A stretch of 64,000 bases of DNA from Diabrotica undecimpunctata. Lineage: Eukaryota > Arthropoda > Insecta > Coleoptera > Chrysomelidae. The position numbers and the translations under genes were made by a program. The first letter of the stretch is position 1. Each line of letters starts with the position of its first letter. Below, piece by piece: positions 20,579 to 32,228 of the stretch. Below the pieces are notes generated by a model, which saw nothing but the letters and a program-made list of their open reading frames with translations, had not been told where the DNA came from and searched no databases. The stretch spans positions 7,734,185-7,798,184 of the forward strand of contig NC_092810.1 in NCBI RefSeq assembly GCF_040954645.1. The letters run 5' to 3'.

Positions 20579-23550
20579 CCGGGTGGTCCAATAAGCCGAT
20601 CTCTCGGCTATATATCAGAAACTATTCGTGTTATAACTTTAGGAGAAAAAATTCCTTAGTAAAAGTGGCCAAGAGAAATCGCTGGAAATAACTTTCAAGT
20701 TTCTGGGTTCACCGCTAGGGGGCGTAACCTGTGAAGAAAAATTTGAAAACCAGTTTTTTGTGAAATATGCCCAATTATACCAAGTGTTAAATAAGTAAAC
20801 TAGAAAGAGGCCTAAATTCCGCACAAAGTTGTTCAAGTATTTTTTTTTATTTTTTCAAATAAAGGGTGGGGGAGAGTGGGAAAGTATTTGTGGATAAATA
20901 CCTATAACTTTGGTTTGGATCAACCTATTTTAACAAAATTAGTGTCATTAGAAAGAGTGTGGATAATTGAATTTACATCTACTATAAAACAATTGCATTT
21001 AGTTTTAATTGTCATGGGTAGAGGGTACTTTCGAAAAAAAAAATTAAAATTTGTTTTTCTTCAAAATGTTTAATGGAAACACCTATTTATTGTAAATTAT
21101 AATGGAACTGGATTAAATTCGTAACAAAATTTCGCAAACCGCATGCTGATAACTTTTGTGAAACTCGAGATATGAATAAAAACTCATAAACATAAGTAAG
21201 TATAGTATTGACTCACCCTTTATTATAACTTAAAATTAAATATGTGAAAGATCATGCAAATATCTCGATCATTAAAACTTAATGTCCCATTAAATGTTCA
21301 AATTGTTTTCCATTGTTGTCCACACAAATATGTAATCTTTCGCGGGTAGACATAACAGCTGCTTCAATTTCAGCTGTTGATATACTATTTATTGCGTTTA
21401 TAATGCGCTGGTTCATGTCGTCTCGCGTGGTTGGTCGAATTTGGTACACTAAGTCCTTCAATCTTCCCCACAGATAAAAGTCCAGACATGTTAAGTCTGG
21501 AGATCTAGCTGGCCATGAAAATATACTTCCAATCCATTTATTTGGATAATTTGCATACAAATAATCTCGAACTCGTCTGGAAAAGTGCGCAAGGCACCCG
21601 TCATGTTGTAATATCATATCTCTTTTTGTTTGTAAGGAAATATCTTCCAATAAAACAGGCAACTGATTTTCCAGAAAATCCAAATGTTTCGCCATTTAAA
21701 GTTCTATCAAAGAAATATGGACCTACGATCTTTCAATCAACTATACCACACCAAACATTAAGACTCCATCTACCTTGAACCTGCACCTCATTTATCCAGT
21801 GCGGATTTTCTTCAGCCCAATAATGCATATTATGCAGATTAACACCACCCGCACTATTCAACGTAGGCTCGTCTGTCCACAAAATCTTTGACATGATATG
21901 CGGTTGTTCTTCTAGCAGACCTAACATCCAATTGCAGTAATCCAGCCTTGCATCAAAATCTCTCTCATGTAAAGCTTGGTGGAGAACTACATGATAAGGA
22001 TGTAGTCTAGAAAACAGAACAACAAATATTGGTGAAAAAGAAACCACTATATTTACTAAAACTCAAAAAAACTTGAAAAATCCACAATTGTTTCACAAGA
22101 TAAATCGTTATAAGTATTTTTAAGAAACGGATAAAAGCGCCATGTTACCGTTTTTATCGGAATATTAAAATAACAGTTGAGTCTAAAGTTTAAAGGGAAT
22201 TCCAAGTTTCTGACCTAAACGTTCACTTTATAATATGAAAAACCAACCTGTGATGTTTTAAAATCCTTAGAACAGTAGTTTTGGGTATGTTTAATTTTAT
22301 GAAGATTTGCCGACTACTTATATGTGGATTCTGTTGAATTAAAACAAGAACATTGATTGAATTATCTTCGGTCATACCTCTACTACGTCGTTTAAAACAA
22401 GGACGATGAAAACTACCAGTTTCTCTTAATCTTCTTGCCTTTCTTTCAAATACTTTTTTGCCATAATGTACCCTGTCAGGATATCTTACAGAATATATAC
22501 GTGAGGCAATAGGTAGCGGTATTTTGGTGACTCAAGTCGAACTTTTGAGTAAGAAATAAACTCCAATCATATCATACAATTCTGCATTTGATATACTGAT
22601 CACGAATTATTAGTACTTACTGATAATTAATTACTAATATTACCAATATTAATATCTATTGAAAAAAGTGCAATATTCTATTCGAATTATAATATAACAC
22701 TTCTTAACAATGTTTTGACTGCTGTCAATAAATAAACAATATGAACTCCCCGTCAAATTCATTGTCGTAGCCTACTTAGTTTCGAAAAAACTATTTTTAA
22801 TCATATGAAATAACAATGGTCAAAATAAGTATCAACATTAAGATTGTTCTGCTATAAAAACATTTGAAAGTACCTATTGACTTATTTTTTAATTTAATTT
22901 ATAATACAGGGTGAGTCAATACTATACTTATTTATGTTTATGCGTTTTTATTCATATCTCGAGTTTGACAAAAGCTATCAACACGCGATTTGTGCCATTT
23001 TGTTACGAATTTAATCTAGTTCCATTATAATTTACAATAAATAGGTGTTTCCATTAAACATTTTGAAGAAAAACAAATTTTAGTTTTTTCTATTCGAAAG
23101 TACCCTCTACCTATGACAATTTAAACTAAATGCAATTACTTTATAGTAGATGTAAATTAATTCATCCACACTCTTTCTAATGACACTAATTTCGTTAAAA
23201 TCGGTTAATCCAAACCAAAGTTATAGGTATTCATCCACAAATACTTTCCCACTCTCCCCCACCCTTTATTTGAAAAAATAAAAAAAAAATATACTTGAAC
23301 AACTTTGTGCGGAATTTAGGCCTCTTTCTAGTTTACTTATTTAACACTTGGTATAATTGGGCATATTTAAAAAAAAACTGGTTTTCAAATTTTTCTTCAC
23401 AGGTTACGCCCCCTAGCGGTGAACCCAGAAACTTGAAAGTTATTTCCAGCGATTTCTCTTGGCCACTTTTACAAAGGAATTTTTTCTCCTAAAGTTACAA
23501 CACGAATAGTTTCTGATATATAGCCGAGAGATCGGCTTATTGGACCACCC

Positions 23551-23552
<2 letters not shown>
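20579..23552 (-). mobile_element. T2: Tc1/mariner-like element with ~640-bp inverted arms
   Basis: About 2974 bp, with ends CCGGGTGGTCCAATAAGCCG and its complement, flanked by TA. Arms at 20579-21217 and 22912-23552 are highly similar. Each inner arm boundary carries a second terminal-like motif (CAGGGTGAGTCAATACTATAC) pointing outward. A minus-strand transposase gene with one apparent intron lies between the arms. Confidence 0.85.
21279..22590 (-). pseudogene. T2 transposase with apparent intron
   Basis: Exon 1 (about 22248-22590) carries a helix-turn-helix region (MTEDNSINVLVLIQQNPHIS). An intron at 22007-22247 has donor CAG|GTTGGT and acceptor TTTTCTAG|A. Exon 2 (21279-22006) carries LHPYHVVLHQALHERDF, the first D block (ILWTDEPTLNSAGG), the second (MILQHDGCLAHF) and the third (WPARSPDLTCLDFYLWGRLK). 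The phase fits across the intron. An in-frame TGA after NVWCGIVD and a frameshift near 21690 break exon 2, and the N-terminus has a stop, so this copy is probably inactive. All three D residues are still present. Confidence 0.75.

Positions 23553-23614
<62 letters not shown>
23553..23614. repeat. (TA)n microsatellite
   Basis: About 62 bp of TA between the right end of T2 and a Penelope-like segment. Confidence 0.98.
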
Positions 23615-23620
<6 letters not shown>

Positions 23621-24143
23621 CATTTAGGTTGGCAAATAAAAAAAGAAGTCAACTACTTCATAAGTTTATCGAAGACGTTTCGCTTTATATTTCTAAAGCT
23701 TCATCAGTTCTCTAAAATATAACAAATGACATAGAGTTTATAAGAAATACAGATGTTTATAGTTCATAACTTACAACTCAATATGTAGTATATTATCGAT
23801 GTTATCATCTACTGTACACTTTACTCATTATTTAAAACTAACTTAATCAAAAAAGGAAAAACAAAAAACACACAAACTCTACAGAAAATAATGTTCATAT
23901 TCGTAGATATGAATATTTAAAAAATTTTAAACGAACATTTGGCTTCATTTAGATGGTTCTCCACTGAAGACCAACAAAGCTCTGATTTATTGCAATCTAA
24001 GCAAACAACTTGACGCGATACCGAAAATTTTTTTAAGGGCCATGTGTCACCAAATTCCAACGTTTGAGACAATTATGAACTTCTACAGGGGACATTGCAT
24101 AATTAGTTGGACGGGTGGATTTGTATGGCGGAAATATTGGATA
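23615..24143 (-). mobile_element. Penelope-like terminal segment
   Basis: Noncoding. Contains hammerhead-like motif H2 on the minus strand. About 270 bp at 23870-24143 recurs in reverse orientation at 54829-55125, next to the other mariner copy. Assignment to Penelope-like elements rests on the hammerhead-like motif only. Confidence 0.45.
23671..23710 (-). ncRNA. Hammerhead-ribozyme-like motif H2
   Basis: Minus strand: stem I GAA/TTC, core CTGATGA, extra A, stem II GCTTTA/TAAAGC (6 bp), core GAAA, stem III C-G next to A-U, cleavage base C in GAAACGTC. This is the closest of the four to the published Penelope-type hammerheads. A (TA)n tract starts 56 nt after its 3' side. Confidence 0.65.
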
Positions 24144-24145
24144 TA

Positions 24146-24966
24146 CGAGGCGTGTTTTTTAAGTAAGTACCGTTTTGGAATTAAAAAAAGACGTGCAAAA
24201 ATATGGCGATAATTTTATTTTTACATGAAAGCCTTTACCTTAATCTACTTTTCTACATAATTTCCGTGAATATTGAGGCACTTGTCATAACGTGGCACCA
24301 GTTTTTGAATACCCTCCTGATAAAATTCTGCCGCCTGACTTGTTAACCACTGCATTACAAATGTTTTGACTTCTTTATCGTCTTGAAGACGCTAACGCCC
24401 AGGTGTTTCTTCAAGTGCTGGAACAAATGGTAGTCGCTGGGCGCCAGATCAGGGCTGTATGGAGGATGATCTAGAGTTTCCCATTTAAATGATTTGATGA
24501 GATCTTTGGTCTGATTAGCCACATGTGGACGGGCATTGTCATGCAGCAAAACGATACCCTTACTCAACTTGCCACGTCTTTTGTTCTGGATTGCACGACG
24601 CAGATTTTTCAATGTCTCACAAAAAGACGCTGCATTGATTGTCTCATTACGGGGAAGAAACTCAACTAGCAATACTCCTTTTCTGTCCCAAAAAACTGTG
24701 CACATGATTTTCCGGGCAGAAATTGTTTGCTTAAACTTCACTATTTTGGGTGATGATGAATGTCGCCATTCCATGGATTGTTGTTTCGATTCTGGTGCGA
24801 CGTAGGCCACCCACGATTCGTCACCAGTAACAATTTGGTCTAAAAAATCTTCACCTTCACTGTGGTACCGCTCAAGGAAAGTCAATGCCCTGCCTAAACG
24901 TTGGGTTTTGTGCAAATCCGTCAACATTTTTGGAACCCAACGTGAACACAATTTCCGGTAATTAGC
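24146..24966 (-). pseudogene. Mariner transposase fragment (mariner-1)
   Basis: One mariner end is present at 24146 (CGAGGCGTGTTTTTTAAG after TA). The minus-strand coding part keeps IVTGDESWVAY (first D), VLLHDNARPH (second D) and YSPDLAPSDYHLF (third D), the D34D pattern. The N-terminal third and the other TIR are missing: the sequence switches to a LINE fragment at about 24967. A one-base indel after KKHLG shifts the last codons. Closely similar to mariner-2 at 53496-54826. Confidence 0.85.
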
Positions 24967-26285
24967 CTCAGGTTCGGGTAAGAGAAGCATTCGCATATCA
25001 GCTTTGCTGGATAGTTTTGTGGGCAGTCAACGAGCAAGCCCTCTTCATTTGAGTAAGCCCAAGAAGTTAGTGGTAAATTGTAGTCGCCAAATAAATATAC
25101 AGGTACATCTGGCCTATTGTTTGTAATAGTTTCAACTGCCGAGCAACGACTAAGGTAAATATCTTCTGATGAGTTTGGAGGAATGTACACTCCACCCAAG
25201 ATAACTGATGCACATTCATAATCCACTTGAACAAACAGATGCTCAACATTATTGTCAGATTTGATTTGTTTAGCTTTAAAATGGTTTCGTAACAAAATTA
25301 AAACTCCTCCTCCACGCTACTTAGTGCTAGTTCTTAAGTTACGATCCAATCTGAAAATGTGGTAGCCAGAGTTTAACAATTCATTATCTGAATAATCTTG
25401 ATTAAGCCAAGTTTCAACCAGAATGATAACATCATAGTTGCATTGAAAGATGGAGGTTCATTGAGTTGAGTACTTATTCCTCCAAGATTCTGATAATATA
25501 CAGACATAGTGTTTATTGCGATTGGTTTTTGAAGTTTTTTTAGCAACTGTCGAAAGCCCTTTTGTAAATTTAATAATCAAGTCAGATTCTCCCTTCTGTT
25601 CTCGAGCACGCAACTCTGTCAAAACAGTTTTAAACTGTTCCTGTTCAAGTTTCGTTTTATCGTAGCCTATTTTAATGCCATCCTCAATGCGATTGCGCTT
25701 ATTAATTGCGTTTATGACTAAATGTCGGTGTTTGGTTACCACCTTTATTAACCTGTTTTTGACATCAGATGTCTGCCCCACTCGTAATATCTTCACCACA
25801 TCGTTCTGAGCAAGACCAATGTTGTTGAAAAAGGGAGTAGGTGCGCTGTTATCAGCATTTATTCTTTCTTGAATATTATTACTTGTTGATTCAGGGATGC
25901 CATACACCATCAGATTATTAGCACGATCCTCAAACTCGTGCAATAATGTTTCCACATTAGTTGTACCACTAACGCACTGCTGCTGTTGTTGCTTAACTGC
26001 GTCTAGCTCTTCCTTGAATGAATTTGTTAGTTAAAACAGGTATTTTTTTTGAAAGAAAGCACACAGTCTCCCCAGAAGAACAAAATTATCTGTTTTTGAA
26101 CGACATTGGCTCTCTGCTCACTTGCACAAAGACCTGGGCATTTCTCCTCCAAATGGAAAACCACATGGCAGCCGTCACATCTAGGAGCTTTCTCCATTTG
26201 TTCGTGATTGATGGGTTTTGAGCATTTATTGAAAGATTTCATTTTAACAAAATAACCTCAAAAATTTTGATTCAGAAAAATGAAG
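24967..26285 (-). pseudogene. CR1/Jockey-like LINE fragment, copy 2
   Basis: Minus strand: PHD-type zinc finger (26027-26242, CDGCHVVFHLEEKCPG), ORF1 with RRM-like region (25458-25955) and AP-endonuclease start (24967-25320: GGVYIPPNSSED, VYLFGDYNLPLTSW). Same 5' extent as copy 1 at 1981-3147. It reaches further into the endonuclease and keeps the 45 bases missing there. No reverse transcriptase; truncated against the mariner fragment. Confidence 0.75.
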
Positions 26286-26719
26286 TCCCAGCAATAATAT
26301 ATATAAAACCAACAACTTTCACCCAAAGATCTTTATCAATCTTCACTAGTATGAAAATAGTGATTTTTAAGCACTTATTTTAGTTTAATTAGGGAAATTA
26401 ATCACAAGCATAACAAACACATTTGATCAACTTTGAAGTTAGGATGAATATGTCATATCAGGTACTGTATTTTTATTTATTTGTTTATAAAGGAATTTTT
26501 TGTACAGAATTAAGAGAGGGTGTAAAGTGTAATACTTCCCTTAATCCTTTTTATGGTGTTCTGTGGCATTAAATGTGAAGCAACATGACATGAGATAAAA
26601 ATTATGTAGCAGCTACAAGTACATGGTTGTATATGTATAATTTCTCAGTAGTATTAAGGTATATCTCAAGTCCATGACATATAAATGCAAGGAACCACAC
26701 GCTATTCACTATCGACAAT

Positions 26720-27322
26720 ATGCAGATTGAAAATGTGGAAAACTTTACGTATCTTGGAAGTGTCATAACAGAAAACGGAGGTACAGAAGACGATATTCGT
26801 ATGAGGATACGAAAAGCTCAACAAGCTTTCAGCACGCTCAACCCTGTTTGGAGATCTGGCGAGTATACTACAAGGACAAAGATCCGAACATTCCGATCAA
26901 ATGTCATGTCTGTTCTACTCTACGGATGTGAAACCTGGAAAGTGACAAACACCCTCACAGACAAACTGCAGGTCTTTGTTAACAAATGTTTACGAAGAAT
27001 TGTTCGTATATTCTGGCCTAATACCATCAGAAACGACGATCTGCTACACCTGACCGAACAAAAGAGGGTACAAAATGAAATTAAGTCCAGAAAGTGGGGT
27101 TGGATCGGTCACACACTCCGAAAAAATAGTTGCAGTATCGCAAAGACTGCCCTAGAGTGGAATCCCCAAGGGAAAAGAAAAAGAGGTCGCCCAGTACAAA
27201 CTTGGAGAAGATCCATCATGGACGAGATAAGAGGCCAAGGAAAGTCTTGGAATGAGGTGAAGGCCTTAGCGCAAAATAGAACCCGATGGCGCGTTTTCAC
27301 TGAAGCTCTATGCCCCACTTAG
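26720..27322 (+). pseudogene. C-terminal part of RTE-like reverse transcriptase
   Basis: 200-residue open frame, 5'-truncated. It keeps FTYLGSVITENGG, the thumb-like region SVLLYGCETWKVT, and the conserved tail WIGHTLRKN and GKRKRGRPVQTWRRS. It lacks the YADD catalytic core. Very similar to the C-terminus of the frame at 56539-58053. Clade assignment (RTE) is by motif memory. Confidence 0.8.
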
Positions 27323-27332
27323 GAGTTCAAGA

Positions 27333-27464
<132 letters not shown>

Positions 27465-27474
27465 GTTAAGGTAT

Positions 27475-27929
27475 TATTAAATAAAACTAGGAACAAAGAA
27501 TAAGTGTTTTAATTCACAAAACGACAATGATAACAATAAAAGGAAAAGATGCAGAGTATATAGTTTATACATGTATCTATCATCATTTGACATTATAATC
27601 AAATATATTACAAAATAGCTTCCCACCTGACTGCGCTTCTTAGATTAAAAGTTCTGAAATCCATCTGCCACAAACACTCAGAAAAGTTAATTTTGATTTA
27701 TATAATACTACTCAAACATCCAATTTTCCTCTTCTTTCGGTGCCGTCTCTAATGGCCGAATATGCAAAAGATTTGACTGAAGTAAATTGGAAACTGCAAG
27801 AATTAAGAAAGTAGCAAAAACAATTAAAGGCTTGTGTCTTGTATGTTGTTTCGAATCATAGGTCAAAGTCAAATTATTTAATAATCATTACATAATAATA
27901 ATCATTAACAATATTATAAAACTGCTTAA
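27475..27929. other. 3' flank of zinc-finger gene B
   Basis: Duplicated flank matching 12823-13254 and 47291-47744. No independent gene seen. Confidence 0.6.
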
Positions 27930-28330
27930 AACAAATGTCGCATTTGTTTTTCTTCACTGTGCACTTTCAAATATATTTTTGTGAGAAAACAGCTTAAAAC
28001 AAATTTCACACTTCTCTAGTGTGCACTCTCAAATGTGTTTTCAAAGTACTTTCTTGACTAAATTGCTTAAAACAAATTTCACACTTAACAGTTTCTTCCA
28101 GTGTGCACTCTCAAATGTGTTTTCAAATAACTTGCTTGACTAAATTGCTTTAAACAAATTTCACACTTAACAGTTTCTTCCAGTGTACACTCTCAAATGC
28201 GTTTTCAAAGTACTTTCTTGACTAAATTGCTTAAAACAAATTTCACACTTAACAGTTTCTTCCAGTGTACACTCTCAAATGCGTTTTCAAAGTACTTTCT
28301 TGACTAAATTGCTTAAAACAAATTTCACAC
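27930..28330 (-). pseudogene. Expanded relic fingers after the stop of gene B
   Basis: Five to six C2H2 finger remnants follow the stop. The short frameshifting linker (on the plus strand CTTAACAGTTTCTTCCAGT) occurs four times (about 28086, 28167, 28249 and 28332), whereas A and C have it once. The post-stop relics have therefore been duplicated as ~82-bp units, like coding fingers. Confidence 0.75.
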
Positions 28331-29751
28331 TTAACAGTTTCTTCCAGTCTTCTTCTTCTTAACAGTGTGCACTCTCAAATGTGTTTTCAAATAACTTGCT
28401 TGACTAAATTGCTTTAAACAAATTTCACACTTGTGATATTTTTCTGCAGTGTGCACTCTCAAATGTGTTTTCAAATTACTTGCTTGACTAAATTCCTTAA
28501 AACAAATTTCACACTTGTAAGATTTTTCTCCAGTGTGTACTCTCAAATGTGTTTTCAAAGAACTTGCCCAAGTAAATTGCTTAAAACAAATTTCACACTT
28601 ATAAGATTTTTCTCCAGTGTGCACTCGCAAATGTGTTTTCAAATTACCTACATGACTAAATTGCTTAAAACAAATTTCACACTTGCAAGATTTTTCTCCA
28701 GTGTGCACTCTCAAATGTGTTTTCAAAGTACTTGCTTGACTAAATTGCTTAAAACAAATTTCACACTTGTAGGATTTTTCTCCAGTGTGCCCTCGCAAAT
28801 GTATTTTCAAATTACCTACATGACTAAATTGCTTAAAACAAATTTCACACTTGCAAGATTTTTCTCCAGTGTGCACTCTCAAATGTGTTTTCAAAGTACT
28901 TGCTTGACTAAATTGCTTAAAACAAATTTCACACTTGTAAGATTTTTCTCCAGTGTGCACACTCAAATGTGTTTTCAAATAACTTGCTTGACTAAATTGC
29001 TTTAAACAAATTTCACTCTTGTAAGATTTTTTTCCAGTGTGCACTCTCAAATGTCTTTTCAAAGTACTTGCTTGACTAAATTGCTTTAAACAAATTTCAC
29101 ACTTGTGATATTTTTCTGCAGTGTGCACTCTCAAATGTGTTTTCAAATTACTTGCTTGACTAAATTCCTTAAAACAAATTTCACACTTGTAAGATTTTTC
29201 TCCAGTGTGTACTCTCAAATGCGTTTTCAAAGAACTTGCCCAAGTAAATTGCTTAAAACAAATTTCACACTTGTAAGATTTTTCTCCAGTGTGCATTCGC
29301 AAATGTGTTTTCAAATTACCTACATGACTAAATTGCTTAAAACAAATTTCACACTTGTAAGATTTTTCTCCAGTGTGCACTCTCAAATGTGTTTTCAAAG
29401 TACTTGCTTGACTAAATTGCTTAAAACAAATTTCACACTTGTAGGATTTTTCTCCAGTGTGCCCTCGCAAATGTATTTTCAAATTACCTACATGACTAAA
29501 TTGCTTAAAACAAATTTCACACTTGTAACATTTTTCTCCAGTGTGCAATCTCAAATGTCTTTTCAAATAACTTTTGTGAGAAAACTGTTTAAAACAAACT
29601 TCACATTTGTAAGGTCTTTGTCCAGTCGCAACTTTCATATTTTTATTTAATGTTCTTTCTTCAAAGTGTTGACTCATATAATTTCCTTTGTAAGATAAAT
29701 GTTTAATAGGGGTCTCCATAATTTCCATTTTGTTTTCGTCTTGTAGATAAC
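28331..29751 (-). CDS. C2H2 zinc-finger gene B, exon 2 (15 fingers)
   Basis: Acceptor at 29751/29752, in phase with exon 1 at 31994. 15 fingers of 28 residues follow the shared lead [18 protein letters not shown]. Fingers 4-7 ([21 protein letters not shown] with HTAEK) recur as fingers 12-15, giving an eight-finger higher-order repeat. Finger 8 has lost its first cysteine (YKSEIC). The C-terminus is [12 protein letters not shown], a local variant of the GRNC end shared with A and C. DNA-binding role by family; no effector domain seen. Confidence 0.9.
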
Positions 29752-30119
29752 CTAAAACAAACCAACTATAATATACTTAAATATTTGAGAATCAGGGAAA
29801 ATCAGTTGAATAATCAAATTAAAGCATAATAAAAATTAAGACCACAGAAGTAGTAAATGATATGTGTATTTTTAATGTATACTACCTCAATACATTCAAT
29901 ATTGTGCATAAAGATAGTAGTACAAACGGAGGTACTACACTGACCTTGAAACTTCTATGAATCACCTTTTTTAACCAGAATTAGAAGAATAGCCTACTTC
30001 CGGATTTGTGGAATGCACCAGAATTCTCCTTAAAATATGAAATAATGTACTCATTTAACAATGACCAATAAGTATAAACTGGTCTCTACAAAGTATTATA
30101 AAGGATAAAATATATTCAA

Positions 30120-30555
30120 CATTGTGGGATCATTATCATCACTGGCTCGGGAGTCATTTTTGTGTCTTGGCCTGTTCAAGGATTCTTGTCTATTCTGATT
30201 TGTTTAGAGCTTTTTTACCCGTTTTTTAATTTTTAAGGTTATTATATTATTTTCTATTTATTCTATGTACCTATCTCAGCTTCAGTCTTCCTCTTGTTCT
30301 TTTTCCTACTGGTACTTGTTTGGTATTTTGCCATCCTCCACTCTTTTCACATGTCCCATCCAACACATCCTATTTTAATAAATATTAGGATATTCGTATC
30401 TTGGTATATTTTATACAGTACAAAGTTGTATCTTCTTCACCAAATTCCATTTTCGTCTGTGTCTTTTAGAGAATGTCTAGGTTTCTGAACCATATATGAG
30501 TACCGGTCTTATTATGATTTTGTATATTTGGCATTTTGTTTTTCCTGTAACGTTA
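30120..30555 (-). pseudogene. RTE-like LINE relic in intron of gene B
   Basis: Paralogous to 15711-16140, same family as the younger opposite-strand copy at 30667-31295 but heavily decayed. Confidence 0.7.
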
Positions 30556-30666
30556 TTTGATCATATTTACCTAATTACTCAGTAGTAACATTTAACAATT
30601 GTTAAATTGGTTTTTCGGGCAATGAACATAACCTATAGATATATTTGACATTATGAAATGTAAGCT

Positions 30667-31295
30667 AAAAAAAAAAAAAACTTTATATACTTGGGATCCC
30701 TAGTCACGTCTGATAATAACGTTACGGAGGAAGTGAAGAGGCGAATATTTATTGCAAATAAATGTTACCATGGCTTAATTATACACCTAAGATCAGATAA
30801 CGTCGCAAGAAAGACAAAATGCCAAATATATAAAACCCTAATAAGACCGGTACTCACATATGGCTCAGAAACCTGGACACTTACTAAAAGAGAGGAAACG
30901 TTGTTAGCCACCTTCGAAAGAAAAATCTTGCGACACATATATAAGGGCACAAAAGAAAACGGAATATGGCGAAGACGATACAACTCTGAACTATACAAAA
31001 TATACCAGGATCCGGATATTATAACATTCATCAAAATAGGACGGCTGCGTTGGATAGGACATGTAGAAAGAATGGAAGAAGGCGAAATACCAAACAAAAT
31101 ATTCAAACAGATGCCAGTAGGAAAAAGAACAAGAGGAAGACCGAAACTGAGATACTTAGAACAAATAGAAAATGATATAACAACCTTAAAAATAAAAAAC
31201 TGGAGAAAAAAAGCAAGAAACAGATCGGAATGGAGAAGAATCCTAGAACAGGCCAAGACCCAAAAAGGGTTGTCGAGCCAGTGATAATGATGATG
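30667..31295 (+). mobile_element. Young 5'-truncated LINE in intron of gene B
   Basis: Flanked by the 9-bp duplication ATGTAAGCT (30658-30666 and 31296-31304). Introns A and C have the empty site. It encodes 197 residues (30691-31284) of a LINE reverse-transcriptase C-terminus (YLGSLVTSDNNVTEEVKRR, LTYGSETWTLTKREE, GRLRWIGHVERM, GKRTRGRPKLRYL). The 3' end is GTGATAATGATG. Unusually, 14 A residues sit at the 5' junction. Confidence 0.85.
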
Positions 31296-31993
31296 ATGTA
31301 AGCTTAATATACGTCAGTGTTGCCATATACTCAATTATTTCATACTCTCACATATAAAATTATGGGCAAGAGCACTTAATCTAATTATACGAAAATAAAA
31401 TTTAAAACAAACAAGAACGTGAAAAATACATTATACAATTAAAAGCATAAAATTATACCTATAAATAATATAAAATAAAATTATATCTTGCATTTAAAAA
31501 ATACTTATATAATAAAAACCATTAAAATTATGCCTACAGTAAAAATTAATAGTTTAGAAACTACAGAATAAAGTGAATTTTAACCATCTGTAGCAATCTA
31601 GCAATTCCTGATTTGAGATTTCTGGCTTCATTGCCAAATATATCAGTTTACAAAATAATTGACAAAGTCATACTTTATTGATCCTTTAAGACATTTAAAA
31701 TATATGTATAGGATACGTCACTACAGGATTCAGTATAAAAAACATTAATGTGTATAATACAATATTCACAGCGTTCCGGCTTATTACACTAATACATTTA
31801 CATTATATACCTTTTATAAAGGATTTTAATAAATTTTTTGTGAGACATGGTATACAGCCAACTACAGGAACTTCCTGTTTCCTTGTGGACAATATAAGCA
31901 TCTTTAATTTTAAAAACTCTTATACTTAATACAAAAAAATATGGCTATAGATCTAAACTAATAAGGGGGGACTTAAAATGCATTGTTACTAAC

Positions 31994-32228
31994 CTTTTTC
32001 AGTTTTTTGGTTTTCTCCAAGTGGGTTAATTTTATTTCCATGTTGTTCTATTTCAGTATTTACGGGACTTTTCTTCAAGTCTAAATAATCACATGTGTCA
32101 TGTGTATTTTGCCTACTAGATTCCTCCTGAATTTCACATTTAAAGTCATCCCAAAGAGCATCACCCAATTCATTACACTCGATTTCTATTTTACACGGTT
32201 CCTCGCTAATTTCTTGTTTTACTTCCAT
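31994..32228 (-). CDS. C2H2 zinc-finger gene B, exon 1
   Basis: 235 bp, MEVKQEIS... to EKG, donor AAAAAG|GTTAGT, phase matched to 29751. Carries S in KKSPVN where A has R and copies 0 and C have C. The upstream extension [12 protein letters not shown] is open here too. Confidence 0.85.

Larger units (their letters stand above)
29752..31993 (-). other. Intron of zinc-finger gene B
   Basis: Same splice signals as A. Longer because of a 629-bp LINE insertion at 30667-31295. Also holds the old LINE relic at 30120-30555. Confidence 0.8.

Noticed and set aside
24921..24996. Chimeric LINE-mariner protein (N-terminus MRMLLLPEPEA on the transposase)
   Set aside because: The junction is a simple truncation of both elements. 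There is no intact domain set or promoter evidence for a fusion gene.
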